The notes under the pieces were generated by a model that worked only from the letters and a program-made list of their open reading frames with translations, ran no database searches and was not told where the DNA came from. Positions 34,479-46,117 of a stretch of 64,000 nt of DNA are shown piece after piece (position 1 is the stretch's first letter; each line of letters begins with the position of its first letter). The DNA is from Bufo bufo (taxonomy: Eukaryota > Chordata > Amphibia > Anura > Bufonidae), in NCBI RefSeq assembly GCF_905171765.1, contig NC_053392.1, forward strand, positions 369,997,442 through 370,061,441. The letters are read 5' to 3'. The translations under genes and the position numbers were made by a program.

Positions 34479-37400
34479 CCCCTTAGGGACACAGCATTAT
34501 TTTACCTTAAGGACCAGGCAATTTTTTGCAAATCTGACCAGTGGTGATAACTTTAAAACGCTTTGACTTATCCAGGCCATTCTGAGATTGTTTTTTTTGT
34601 CACATATTGTACTTCATGACACTGGTAAAATGAAGTAAAAAAAATATTCATTTTTATTTATAAAAAAATACTTTCTCTACTTCTATAATACATAGTAATT
34701 GTTATTACATTACATTCCCCATATGTCTACTTCATGTTTTGGATCATTTTGGGAATGATATTTTATTTTTTGGGGATGTTACAAGGCTTAGAAGTTTAGA
34801 AGCAAATCTTAAAATTTTTTCGAAATTTTCAAAAACCCAATTTTTAGAGTTCAGGTCTGAAATCACTTTGCGAGGCTTACATAATAGAAACCACCAAAAA
34901 ATTACCCTATTCTATGAACTAAACACCTCAAGGTATTCAAAACTGATTTTACAAACTTTGTTAACCCTTTAGGTGTTCCACAAGAATTAATGGAAAATAG
35001 AGATACAATTTCAAAATTTCACTTTTTTGGCAGATTTTCCATTTTAATAATTTTTTTCCAGTTACAAAGCAAGGGTTAACAGCCAAACCAAACTCAATAT
35101 TTATGGCCCTGATTCTGTAGTTTACAGAAACACCCCATATGTGATAGTAAACCGCTGTACGGGCACACGGCAGGCCCAAAAGGAAAGGAATGCCATACGG
35201 TTTTTGGAAGGCAGGTTTTGCTGGACTGGTTTTTTTGACACCATGTCGCATTTGAAGCCCCACTGGTGCACCCCTAGAGTAGAAACTCCATAAAAGTGAC
35301 CCCATCTAAGAAACTACACCCCTCAAGGAATTCAAAACTGATTTTACAAACGTCGTTTACCCTTTAGGTGTTCCACAAGAATTAATGGAAAATAGAGATA
35401 CAATTTCAAAATTTCACTTTTTTGGCAGATTTTCCATTTTAATATTTTTTACTTTTACAAAGCAAAGGTTAACAGCCAAACAAAACTCAATATTTATGGC
35501 CCTGATTCTGTAGGTTACACAAACACCCCATATGTGGTCATAAACTACTGTATGGGCACACGGCAGGGCGCAGAAGGAAAGGAATGCCATACGGTTTTTG
35601 CAAGGCAGATTTTGCTGGACTGTTTTTTTTTGACACCATGTCCCATTTGAAGCCCACCTGATGCAACCCTAGAGTAGAAACTCCATAAAAGTGACCCCAT
35701 CTAAGAAACTACACCCCTCAAGGTATTCAAAACAGATTTTTACAAACGTCGTTAACCCTTTAGGTGTTCCACAAGAGTTATTGGCAAATGGAGATGAAAT
35801 TTCTAAATTTCAATTTTTTGGCAAATTTTCCATTTTAATCCATTTTTCCCAGTAACAAAGCAAGGGTTAACAGCCAAACAAAACTCAATATTTATGGCCC
35901 TGATTCTGTCGTTTACAGAAACACCCCATATGTGGTCGTAAACTGCTGTACGGGCACACGGCAGGGATCAGAAGGAAAGGAATGCCATACGGTTTTTGGA
36001 AGGCAGATTTTGCTGGACTGGTTTTTTGACACCATGTCCCATTTGAAGCCCCCCTTATGCACCCCTAGAGTAGAAACTCCAAAAAAGTGGCCCCATTTTA
36101 GAAACTACGGGATAGGGTGGCAGTATTGTTGGTACTAGTTTAGGGTACATATGATTTTTGGTTGCTCTATATTACACTTTTTGTGAGGCAAGGTAACAAG
36201 AAATAGCTGTTTTGGCACCGTTTTTATTTTTTGTTATTTACAACATTCATCTGACAGTTTAGATCATGTGATATTTTTATAGACCAGGTTTTCATGGATG
36301 CGGCGATACCTAATATGTATACTTTTTTTATTTATGTAAGTTTTACACAATGATTTCTTTTTTGAAACCAAATGATTTATTTTTTGTTTCCATAGTCTGA
36401 GAGCCATAATTTATTTGGGCGATTACCTTGGGTAGGGTATGATTTTTGCGGGATGAGATGACGGTTTTATTGGCACTATTTTGGGGTGTGTGTGACTTTT
36501 TGATCGCTTGCTATTACACTTTTTGTGATGTAAGGTGACAAAAAATGGCTATTTTTACACCGGTTTTTTTTTGTTTGTTTTTTACAGTATTCACCTGAGG
36601 GGTTAGGTTATGTGATATTTTTATAGAGCAAGTTATTACGGACGCTGTGATACCTAATATGTATACTTTTTATTTTATTTATGTAAGTTTTACACAATAA
36701 CAGCTTTTTTAAAACAAAAAAAATGATGTTTTAGTGTCTCCATATTCTGAGCCATATTTTTTTTTTTTTTTTTGGGAGATTGTCTCAGGTAGGGGCTCAT
36801 TTTTTGCGGGATGAGGTGACAGTTAGATTGGTACTATTTTGGTTGGCAAAAGCCTTTTTGATCGCTTGCTGTTGTACTTTTTGTGATGTAAGGTGACAAA
36901 AAAATATTTATTTAGCACAGTTTTTATTTTTTATTTTTTACGGTTTTCATCTGAGGGGTTAGGTCATGTGATATGTTTATAGAGCTGGTCGATACGGACG
37001 CGGATACCTAATATGTATACTTTTTTTCTCCCTATTTTTTCCCTTTTTTTTTACTTTATTTGGGGAAAATGATGTTTTTGTTTATTTTTACTTGAAACTT
37101 TAAATTTTTTGGGGTGGGGAAACTTTATTTTTTCAACTTTTTTTTTCACTTATTTTTTTGTCCCACTTTGGGACTTGAACTTTTGGGGGTCTAATCCTTT
37201 ACAATGCATTCCAATACTTCTGTATTGGAATGCATTGGCTGTATTACTCACACAGCTTCCGGCCTGTGAGATCCATGGGGCTGTATCTCACAGGCTCGTC
37301 ATCGGAAGGCAGCGCGGTGCCTTCCTTAGGAATCGCTCTGCCTTCCATGCCATCGGGTCCCCCCTACAGACGCATGGGGACCCGATGGCACTGCCACACG

Positions 37401-37602
37401 CCGCCGCAAACCGCAGGTAAAGCCGCAAACTGCAGGTCTGAATTGACCTACGGTTTGCGGCGATTGCCGACACGGGGGGGGGGGGGGGGGGTCACGGGAT
37501 CCCCCCGCGCATTTAGCCATGGTGCCTGCTCAATGATTTGAGCAGGCACCGGGTTCCGATGACCGCCCGCCGGGCGGCGGTACGTCGTGTGTCCTGAAGA
37601 GG
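34479..37602. mobile_element. 3.1-kb TTAA-flanked non-autonomous element, piggyBac-like
   Basis: The ends CCCCTTAGGGACAC and GTGTCCTGAAGAGG are inverted, with TTAA on both sides (34475-34478, 37603-37606). The interior has three tandem units of about 397 bp (34925-36090, landmark CCCTGATTCTGTA). Three looser units of about 350 bp follow (36150-37090, landmark ACACTTTTTGTGATGTAAGG). A GC-rich palindromic 3' part (about 37200-37560) includes a poly-G run at 37476-37491. No transposase was found. The first bases resemble piggyBac ends, but the superfamily is inferred. Confidence 0.7.
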
Positions 37603-37606
37603 TTAA

Positions 37607-38021
37607 AGAGGACCTGTCACCATTCCTGACATGCCAGTTTTAATAGCATCATGCATTCCCTGTGTAATAACAATTCTGGAGAATATATTCTTATGTCTCG
37701 ATGTTATGCCATTCCTTTATTATTTCTACTAGCAGTTATGAACAAATTGTTATTAGCCTTCAGTAAGGGTACAGAGGGGAGGTAACAATTTGAGGGTGTG
37801 TACCTGCAATTTGGGGGTGTGCAGGTACACACTCCCATCTGGTTTCCACCCATCTGTACCCTTACTTAAGACTAATAGCAATTCATCCATAACTTCTAGT
37901 AGAAATAATAAAGGAATAGCATAACATAGAGACATAAGAATAGACGTTCCAGCATTGTTATTACATTGGGAATGCATGAAGCTATTAAAGCAGGCATCTC
38001 AGGAGTGGTGATAGGTCCTCA
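37607..38021. mobile_element. TTAA-flanked foldback MITE
   Basis: AGAGGACCTGTCACC at the left is mirrored by GGTGATAGGTCCTCA at the right, flanked by TTAA at 37603-37606 (shared with the previous element) and 38022-38025. The interior is a long hairpin (ATTCCTTTATTATTTCTACT and its mirror). Confidence 0.8.
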
Positions 38022-38179
38022 TTAAGTGATACAGCTGTCATGCAACAGGACAGCACTCTTTATTTATTTGAAAATTCCATAATTTTACACTATATACTCA
38101 CTAGTATATGTATATGGAGCATTATTCGAATTCCCCTACTTACTATCTATATATGTTTAAATTACTCGGCTGTTATATC

Positions 38180-38376
38180 AATATATGGAGGTCTAGAGCA
38201 GTAACAGCAGTGGGCTCATCGGTAAATTCTACACAGCAGAATCTGGGTCCTGGAGCGGCAGGACAGACAAATACAAGCCTATTTGCAACACCACCCATAG
38301 TCCCCCCACCCCTATTTTAGGACAAACTGAAGTCCAACTGAGGGACCAAGAAAAATGGGGATTCAATGCCAAGTAG
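38180..38376 (+). pseudogene. Penelope-like ORF1, 3' end remnant
   Basis: A frame ending EVQLRDQEKWGFNAK at the stop 38374-38376 matches the end of ORF1 in the intact element (GIQLRDRDKWGYSQKM). A frameshift near 38320 separates it from the upstream part (TNTSLFATPPIVPPP). Confidence 0.7.
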
Positions 38377-39058
38377 AGGAGAATATGGGGGTCTATCCTA
38401 CTCTAGGAAGAGGGGGCCCTATCATGCAAGGTGATATTACCCCCCAAACAGGAGTGAGTGCTGTAAACATATTGGCTGAGGAATACAATAGGGCTCAAGT
38501 GATTAACTTTTCTACAATGTCACTAATGGAAACAAATCAAATCAAATTATTACAAAAAGGACTCACATTCACACCGGTACCACAGTTGGATAAATTTACT
38601 TGGGTAAAAGATATTAATTTATTTGCACGAAAGTTGGCACTGCACAAACAGTTTTTGAGCACTATTTATGACACTAATAAACTGATCCATAAGGAACAAC
38701 AGACGATAAGGTCTCTGGAGAGTCTGTATGTAGAAAGTGAGGGCCTTGTATCTGAGATTGAACCTCCACTAACAGATCTAAAGCCTTGATCCAAATGGAC
38801 CCCAGCCTTCTCACAATATTAAAACATAGAAACGTTTGAGGGTATGGTGACTCAGGAGATTAATAACCTGAGAATAGAAACAGATGCAATTCCATCAAAC
38901 TTGATATCTGAGGAGGTATGTGCACTTGATGAATTAAAAAACGAATAAGGACATCGTCATAAAAGCTAGTGACAAAGGATCCAAAATAGGATAGAATAAT
39001 ATTCTGTTACAATATCATCAAATGGTGGAGAGATTACTAATGGATGATAAAATAACGA
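38355..39058 (+). pseudogene. Penelope-like ORF2, N-terminal remnant without reverse transcriptase
   Basis: ATG 38355 opens a 144-codon frame overlapping the ORF1 end by 22 bases. It contains LLQKGLTFTPVPQLDKFTWV and DINLFARKLALHKQF, closely similar to LIRKGLSYTPTPKFEFFTWV and DIHLFARKLALHKEF of the intact element. After a stop at 38787-38789 the similarity continues in broken frames (VIKASDKGS near 38960, then a VERLLMDD piece near 39030) and ends where the inverted arm begins. All catalytic motifs are absent. Confidence 0.8.
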
Positions 39059-40727
39059 TAGAATAACGTAATTTCATAAATTGTAGCTTGTAATATAAAT
39101 GAAATCCCAATTTTAGTCACAAATCACATATGTAGTACTTAGATATAATGTTTATAGTATATATTAATTCACTGGTTAATATTTATAATTACATTTATAT
39201 TTGTATATTAGGACATAGTATATCTTAATTCACTGGTTGCTATTTATAATTATATTTATATTTTTATATTAGGATCATGCCATTATATTCATGTCGTATA
39301 TTAGGTTTATGCCACCGTAATCATATAGTCTGAGAACCAGAGCTGAAATAATCATTTTCTTCTAATTTACCCCTATTAATATTATTATGAGGCTGGTGGC
39401 TCTGATGCTGAGCTCTGACGTTGATAATTACATGGCCAACTGTTACAAAGCATCTAATGACATAGGGCATACAGGCGACAATGCAAGTGTTATTGCATTC
39501 TTGGTCTTGTGATTGCGATCTCTCCTCCCCTCTCAGCGGTGCTGGAGGCGCCGTATGTTCGTGAGAGGGGAGGAGACAGGTGCGGGAGAGGAGGCGAGTG
39601 ACACAGGGGGGAGGAGACAGGGTGCGCGAGCATTGATGACGCGCGGCCTGTATCGAACACCAATGGGGAGCGCACATTAGAGGAGAATGTCTAAGAGGGA
39701 GGGGTGGTAGGCTATTTAATAGGGCGCATCAAGGCGCGCGAACGCTATTACCCCACTCCCCTGACGAAGCTGCAAGCAGCGGTGAAACATGTCGGGAGGG
39801 GTAGTGTTTGCTGTTGTATTTTAGACAGGGAATAGCAGAGAGCACCAATTGGAATTAATAGGAAAATTTAGATGGATAGTGTGTTGTGTGTGTAGTGAAC
39901 TGTGTATGTGACCAATCCGCTCAGTGCTTGAAATCACAATCCACATAGCATATGTGAACTAGCAGAGTGTACAATCAGTGCACATGTAATAACACACTTA
40001 GCGGTGAATACTGCAGTAGCATTATATTGTGAGTCTTTCACCCCCAAAGCACAATGTGTCATACATTGCAAGTCTAAACAGGCTGTAAATGTCAATACAT
40101 TAAAAGGCTACATGTGGGGGTGTTGATATCACATAATTATAACACACTGTTTGTCCCTTGAAAACAGTGTTTATTAACAAAATAGTGCTATAAAATAAAG
40201 CACTGAACGGACTACTGTTATACTAACATAGTAGTGGATTATAAATGTGTAGGTGATAGTACATCAAACGATCAATATCGCAGTTGAATCACACTGCTAA
40301 TAACCACCCCCATAATAACCACCCCCAGAACATATTGTTTCTGTTACCAACAACACATTACACTATACACCGCAATACCATATAGGGTGTAAAAGTGAAT
40401 ATACAAAAAGATTATATATGGAGTTGTTGATATTATAAAAATAATAAACTACACACCACTCTGTTTTCAACAAGCAGTATTTATTATCAAACACAGTGTT
40501 ACAACAAAAAGCACATATCTTAGTACTGCCATATACTGGTGTTAAAACTGAGACCCTCTGCTTAGTCCTGATAGTTTTAATCATACACATTTTTTCTTTT
40601 CTATAATAGCAGTTTTAAGTGAATATAATAAAAGATGTAGTTTTAGATACATATATAGTTAGGACCCCTAAAGGGAGTTTTTGGTCAGAGGACCGTTTTG
40701 TTTCTTTGTCTGTAATCAGAGACAATG
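39058..40727 (+). repeat. right inverted arm of Penelope-like element
   Basis: Reverse complement of the left arm. It includes a possible TATA-like GGCTATTTAATAGGGCG at 39711, the hammerhead motif at 39751-39801 and a TTTTTGGTCAGAGGACCG terminal stretch that matches 30010-30040. Confidence 0.85.
39751..39801 (+). ncRNA. hammerhead ribozyme candidate, all core boxes present
   Basis: In order: stem I strand CCCCACTCCC, core CTGACGA, hairpin CTGC/GCGG (one G-U pair), GAAA, a two-base stem III (AC..GT) with loop AT, cleavage triplet GTC (39791-39793), and GGGAGGGG closing stem I. Minimal hammerheads with very short stem III are known from Penelope-like elements. All conserved core bases are in place, although stem II has a bulged G near its base. 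Confidence 0.7.
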
Positions 40728-43660
40728 CCAATCATAGACCTTTAACCCCTCAGATGTCATGATCAGTTTCAACCAATGTATCTCAGAGGTAATTTGAATA
40801 GCGGTGGCCCCCTTCTATGCCTGAATGGCTCACCTACAAGGAGATTGTGGAAAGTGTGAAGGCTCCTAGGCCTGCCATAGTAAAATTCTTATTGAGCCTT
40901 TCCTACATAGCAATTTTGCAATTCAGGAAGGGGGGGGGGGGGGCTAAAAACAAAGTTAAATTATTATTTTTTTAAATATAAAACAAAAACAATAAAGTAA
41001 AAATGCATATCACCCACTTTTACCATTTTACATATAAAAATAAGGAATAAAATAATAATTAAAAAAAATAAACAGCCTCTGTATTTTCACACCAAAAAAT
41101 TCCTGAACTATTGTATAGTTCACGTTAATAGAAAAAAATTCAAAATTGCAGAGTTGCTGTTTTTTGGTTGCTTCACCTCAGAAGTAATTTGAATAAAAAG
41201 TCATCAAAAGTCACTGGATTTCAAAAAGGTATCAATAATTAGTACAGATTTCTCAGCAAAAAAGGAGCCCTTACACAGCTAAATAGATAAAAATGTAAAA
41301 AAAAAAAAAGTTATGGGTGTCATACTATAGCAATGTAAAGATAAACTATTTTACTGTATATATTTTAAAAGTATTAAACAACAAAAACTATACAAATGTT
41401 GCCAATTTAATCATAGTGACCTGCAGGAAAAAAAATGTACCGTCAATTTGTCTGCACAGTGAACACTATAAACATGTATAAAGCAATGTTGCAATTATTT
41501 TCTTTTTCCAATTCCACCCAATTAGTATTTTTTTCTATTTTCCCAATACATCATATGGAATATTAAATGTTGACATTAGAAACTACTGCTTGTCCCTCAA
41601 AAAAGTAAAAAGGATTTTACTCTTAGAAAGCAGGGAGTGAAAAAGAACAATAAAAACCAGTAAATTGTCTGTGTTGGGAAGTCTTTTGCATCCATTTTTG
41701 AGGCTTACATTGCTATTGTGCTGCTCCACCTTCAAGTACATGGAAGCTGTACCCCCTTTTCACATAAGTATTGAATTACACCTGTTAGGGTATTAATGAA
41801 GTTTTTCCATAGTCAATACTTCATCTACATCTAATGTATTGATTAGCATTAATCTTTTTTGGAGGGTTGGGAAAAACACTTTGTGATGTGAATGACTATG
41901 TACATTCTACTGGCCGTTATGATTTTAACAAATTGATATACCGTAGTTGTTTTTTTTTTGCTTTACTTTTTTATGCGAATGTAAGATTCTTTTTTACAGT
42001 ATAATTTGTTTAGGTACAGTTGAGTATTTGATTATTTTTATTCCTTTTCAAGGGAGGTGGGATACACAAAAGAAAAAAATACATGATGCATCATTTTGTA
42101 CATTATATTAGTCTTTATCCCATAATAAGTGATTTTGTACTGGGTGAAATGTTTTTCCAGTCTTTATTTTTTTTATACTTTTTTATTTTTCTGTATGCTT
42201 TATTGATTATTTTTTTTTTTCTTTAGGACTGGAAGATGCGATACAATACCCTGATTGCTTCAATAATTCATAGTAATACTTTAGTAATGCAATGCATTGT
42301 GGCTAGTACTGGTCTTGACAATCACGTAAACCATGCAATTGCGCGAGGCCCCTGCCGGTAAGGGGCCCTTCTGGGCCCGCTGACAGGCGTCAGCTCTATT
42401 TGATGGTGGGGGATGGGCTAGGCCTGAAGCCTATGGGGATTTGTATACCAGTGCAATTATTCCGGGGCATTATAATTACAGGGGGCACTGCTGGAGGATT
42501 TTATAATAATACAGAGGCACTGCTTGGGGACACAGTTGGCACAGTATTGTAGGTGGCAGCAAGATAACACTGTTGGGGCACCAGAAAGATGAGGAGGATG
42601 ATGATGATGGAAAAGTGCAGAGACGAGACATGGTCAAAATAATTTGGTCTGGTCCTAATGGAGAAAATAAGGAAATAGAATATCTACATCAGGGGAGACA
42701 TCACTGTATGTAAGAGACATGTGGTGCTGTATGTAATGTCCAATTTAAATATGCATTTAGAAGTAGAATCATCCCTGGCCACAGCTTTCAACTGTAAATA
42801 TGTCCTAAGGACGCAGATTCAGTTGTGGACAGACAGGGAACCGCTGCCAAAAACAGCAATTCCTGGCTAGCTGTCCTGATTAGGGCATCCAGACATAACT
42901 TTGCTTGAGGCACCAGAAATGCCAAGCTTGTCCATGATTATGGCCGGCAGTAAGTCTCTGTGCAGACTGCATGTGAGTCCTATATTTGACACATATACAG
43001 TACATGCTTTTGGCCTCTGCCAAGCTTCAAGATGTCCATATACTTATTTTTTTTTAACTGTATCGGAAAACGCAGCCAACTAGCTCACTGTGATTTACTA
43101 TTACGGTGTGGGGTAGGTAGGGGGTTCACATAAACCAGTTCTTTATTAATAGTCCATAATAACAAGATCCGCCTGTGCCCTATGCCCCGATGATGCCATG
43201 TTATCAGTGAAACAAACTAGTGGTGCAATTTTTTGTTTCAAAGCATACCATGCCATTGCTGTGAATATACATAGTGTATATTGGGGCTGTGAATCCGATC
43301 CCCAGGTCCTGGGTATTACATATAGTGGACTTTGTTATTTAAAGCGAGTGAAATGAATTAGGGAATACATAGGGCATTGCTTATATATCAAATATTTCAA
43401 TGCACTCATTTCCCTAACCCATTTACCCATTTGGTGATTTTAAAATGTGAAATAAAGGGTTTTTTATGGCCTATCAGTGAAAGGCTAAGCTAATAGTGAG
43501 GCTATTTAGCTTTTCATGCATTTATTTGGGTTTTGGAATCAAATCCCTTCCCAGACCAGGATCCTTCCAGTTGGTTTTCTTACTTGACTGAATACCATAC
43601 AATGTATACCATATACACAAATTAAAATGTATACTCATACATTTGCATAAACCTTCCATT
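40728..43660. other. AT-rich intergenic DNA with old repeats
   Basis: A segment from TTTAACCCCTCAGATG (40739) to about 41460 looks like part of an old TTAACCCC-type element, with a poly-G run near 40930. About 42300-42640 has GGCCCCTGCC and GGCACTGC repeats of unknown class. No gene is seen. Confidence 0.45.
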
Positions 43661-43955
43661 ACAGGGGTTGTCTTGTCTGACGAGGAGGCGCCGCTTTATG
43701 CTAGCACCGCTTCCTGTTCATTACATTGCGCGTCGTCTCCTGTGAATGGAGCGAGTATTTATCATTACATTGTACTTCCAAGACATAGTGTAATGTAATG
43801 ACCAGGAAGCCGTGCTCCCATGGACTGTCCGCCACCTCTTCGTCAAACAGCTGATCGTCAGGGTATCGTGTGTCGTATTCACACCGATCAGATATTGATG
43901 ATCTATCTTGACAATAGGTCATCAGTATAAACGGCTGGACAATCCCTTTAACTTC
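43660..43955. repeat. old TTAA-type foldback
   Basis: AGGGGTTGTCTTGTC near 43665 and GACAATCCCTTTAA near 43939 are loosely inverted. The CATTACATTG and GAAGCCGTGCTCCC words mirror each other around the centre. It is non-coding. Confidence 0.45.
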
Positions 43956-44069
43956 AGTTCTAAAATATTGTGTAAACTAAAGTATAGATTTTTTGAGTAT
44001 CCTTTTATTTTGAAAGTTCAGCAGCCCCAGATTGTTTCCAGACTATGGCAGCTGTATGGAAAAACATGG

Positions 44070-44428
44070 TGTGAACTGAGCCTCAGGCCTCTTTACCAGA
44101 GTGAGTGCTCCATTCGGATGCAATGCATGTAACAAACGCATACATCCGGACTGAATCCAGACCAATTTATTTCAATTGGACTGTGTACATGAGCATCATT
44201 TTTAAAGCATCATCTTTGTGTTCTTGAAAAATTGCAGCATGTTCTACATTATGCGTTTTTCACACAACCCTGGCCCCATAGAAATGAATGGAGCTTGCCT
44301 GACATATGGAAGGCACCCTGATGCAATCCAGATACAATCGGGACGGAAAAAACAGAAACACTGCAAAACCGTCACTTTTTCCCTAAACAGATCCTGGCAC
44401 AATCCGTATTGCTCATGTAAAATAAGCC
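44070..44428. repeat. diverged Harbinger-like foldback relative
   Basis: Begins CTCAGGCCTCTTTACCAGAG and ends CATGTAAAATAAGCCTT; TGAATCCAGACC and TGTGTACATGAGCA words match the elements that follow. Confidence 0.45.
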
Positions 44429-44431
44429 TTA

Positions 44432-45322
44432 GGCCCCTTTCACACGGGCGAGAATTACGTGCGGGTGCAATGTGTGAGGTGAACTCATTGCACTGAATCC
44501 GGACCCATTCACTCCAATGGGGCTGTGTACATGAGCAGTGATCTTCACACATCACTTGTGCGTTGCATGAAAATCGCAGCAAGCTCTATATTGTGCGTTT
44601 TTCCCGCAAAGCAGGCCCCATAGAAGTGAATGGGGCTGCGTGAAAATCGCACTTGCTTGCGAGAACACCTAAGGCCTCTTTCACACGAGCGTGACGGATT
44701 AGGTCTGGATGCGTTCAGGGTGCGTTCAGTGAAACTCGCACTATTTTGCAAGCAAGTTCAGTCAGTTTTGTCTGCGATTGCGTTCAGTTGTTCAGTTTTT
44801 TCCGCGCGGGTGCAATGCGTTTTGATGCGTTTTTCACGCGCGTGATAAAAAACTGAAGGTTTACAAACAACATCTCTTAGCAACCATCAGTGAAAAACGC
44901 ATCGCACCTGCACTTGCTTGCGGATGCGATGCGTTTTTCACGCAGCCCCATTCACTTCTATGGAGCCAGGGCTGCGTGAAAAACGCAGAATATAGAACAT
45001 GCTGCGATTTTCACACAACGCAGAACTGATGCTTGAAAATCAACTCTCATGTACACAGACCCATTGAAATGAATGGGTCAGGATTCAGTGCGGGTGCTAT
45101 GCGTTCACATCACGCATTGCACCCGCGCGGAAAACTCGCTTGTGTGAAAGGGGCCTAACCCAAACCCGAACTTCTGTGAAGAAGTACGGGTTCGGGTCTG
45201 GGTACCAAACATGTCGATTTTTCTCACGCTTGTGCAAAACACATTAAAATGCTTTGCATTCGCGTGGAAAAATCGTGCATTTTCCCGCAACGCACCCGCA
45301 TCTTGTCTGGCCCTCACACGCC
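44432..45322. mobile_element. Harbinger-like foldback, interrupted by a second copy
   Basis: The left part (44432-44669) begins GGCCCCTTTCACACGGGCG after TTA. Its apparent right part (45159-45322) matches 46895-47030, the right portion of the element at 46118. The element at 44673-45155 sits between them, flanked by TAA. The right terminus is degenerate. Confidence 0.5.
44673..45155. mobile_element. Harbinger-like foldback MITE with TAA duplication
   Basis: GGCCTCTTTCACACGAGCG and the inverse of GCTTGTGTGAAAGGGGCC are bounded by TAA (44670-44672, 45156-45158). The interior is full of mirrored TGCGTTTTTCACGC words. Open frames in it are artefacts. Confidence 0.8.
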
Positions 45323-45325
45323 TTA

Positions 45326-45793
45326 GGCCCCTTTCACATGAGCGAGTTTTCCGCGCGGGTGCAATGCGTGATGTGAACGCATAGCACCCGCACTGAATCC
45401 TGACCCATTCATTTCAATGGGTCTGTGTACATGAGCTTTTTTTTCACGCATCAGTTCTGCGTTGCGTGAAAAACGCAGCATGTTCTTTATTCTGCGTTTT
45501 TCACACAGCCTTGGCCCCATAGAAGTGAATAGGGCTTCAGTGAAAAACGCATTGCATCCGCAATGCAATGCGTTTTTCACTGATGGTTGCTACGAGATGT
45601 TGTTTGTAAACCTTCAGTTTTTTTTATCATGCGCGTGAAAAACGCATCAAAACGCAATGCACCCGCGTGGAAAAAACTTAACAACTGAACTCAATCGCAG
45701 ACAAAACTGACTGAACTTGCTTGCAAGATGGTGCGAGTTTCACGGAACGCACTCGGAACGCATCCAATCCGTCACGCTCGTGTGAAAGAGACC
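45326..45793. mobile_element. Harbinger-like foldback MITE with TTA duplication
   Basis: GGCCCCTTTCACATGAGCG and the inverse of CGCTCGTGTGAAAGAGACC are bounded by TTA (45323-45325, 45794-45796). About 70 percent of the sequence folds on the 44673 element in inverse orientation. Confidence 0.8.
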
Positions 45794-46117
45794 TTACTGC
45801 ACTGAGACAGTTTCTCCTACAGCAAATTGCTGCACAATGACTAGTATAAAGATGACACTTTGTAGAAGGAAGCAAGTTCTGTCTACATACTGATCAAGAG
45901 ATGCTGGGAGAGTTCTGCACTGAAACTAGCACTAGAAAAACGGTAGAATTTGCAAAGCTGCTCAACTTGTTATAATAAAATAATTCTGGATACACACTAT
46001 TCAAAGTCAGAAAGATGTTTCAACTGTTTTATTTTTTATTTGTTTGCATCTTGTCCATCAAATGGGTGAACTATAGTATGAAAATAAAGGAATATTAAAG
46101 GAGTTGTGAAAGAATAA

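Larger units (their letters stand above)
29993..40727 (+). mobile_element. Penelope-like element remnant with inverted terminal arms and nested insertions
   Basis: The left arm (29993-30064 plus 32378-33965) is the reverse complement of the right arm (about 39058-40727). Between them lie 5' coding remnants related to the Penelope-like element at 57225-64000 (about 38180-39058). The reverse transcriptase core and endonuclease are missing. A DIRS-like fragment interrupts the left arm, and three TTAA elements fill the middle. Inverted terminal repeats are a known arrangement for Penelope-like elements. Confidence 0.75.

Noticed and set aside
29993..40727. Reading the inverted arms as terminal inverted repeats of one large DNA transposon
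   Set aside because: The interior coding remnant is Penelope-like and the arms carry hammerhead motifs on the element's sense strand, as expected of Penelope terminal repeats; no DDE transposase is present.
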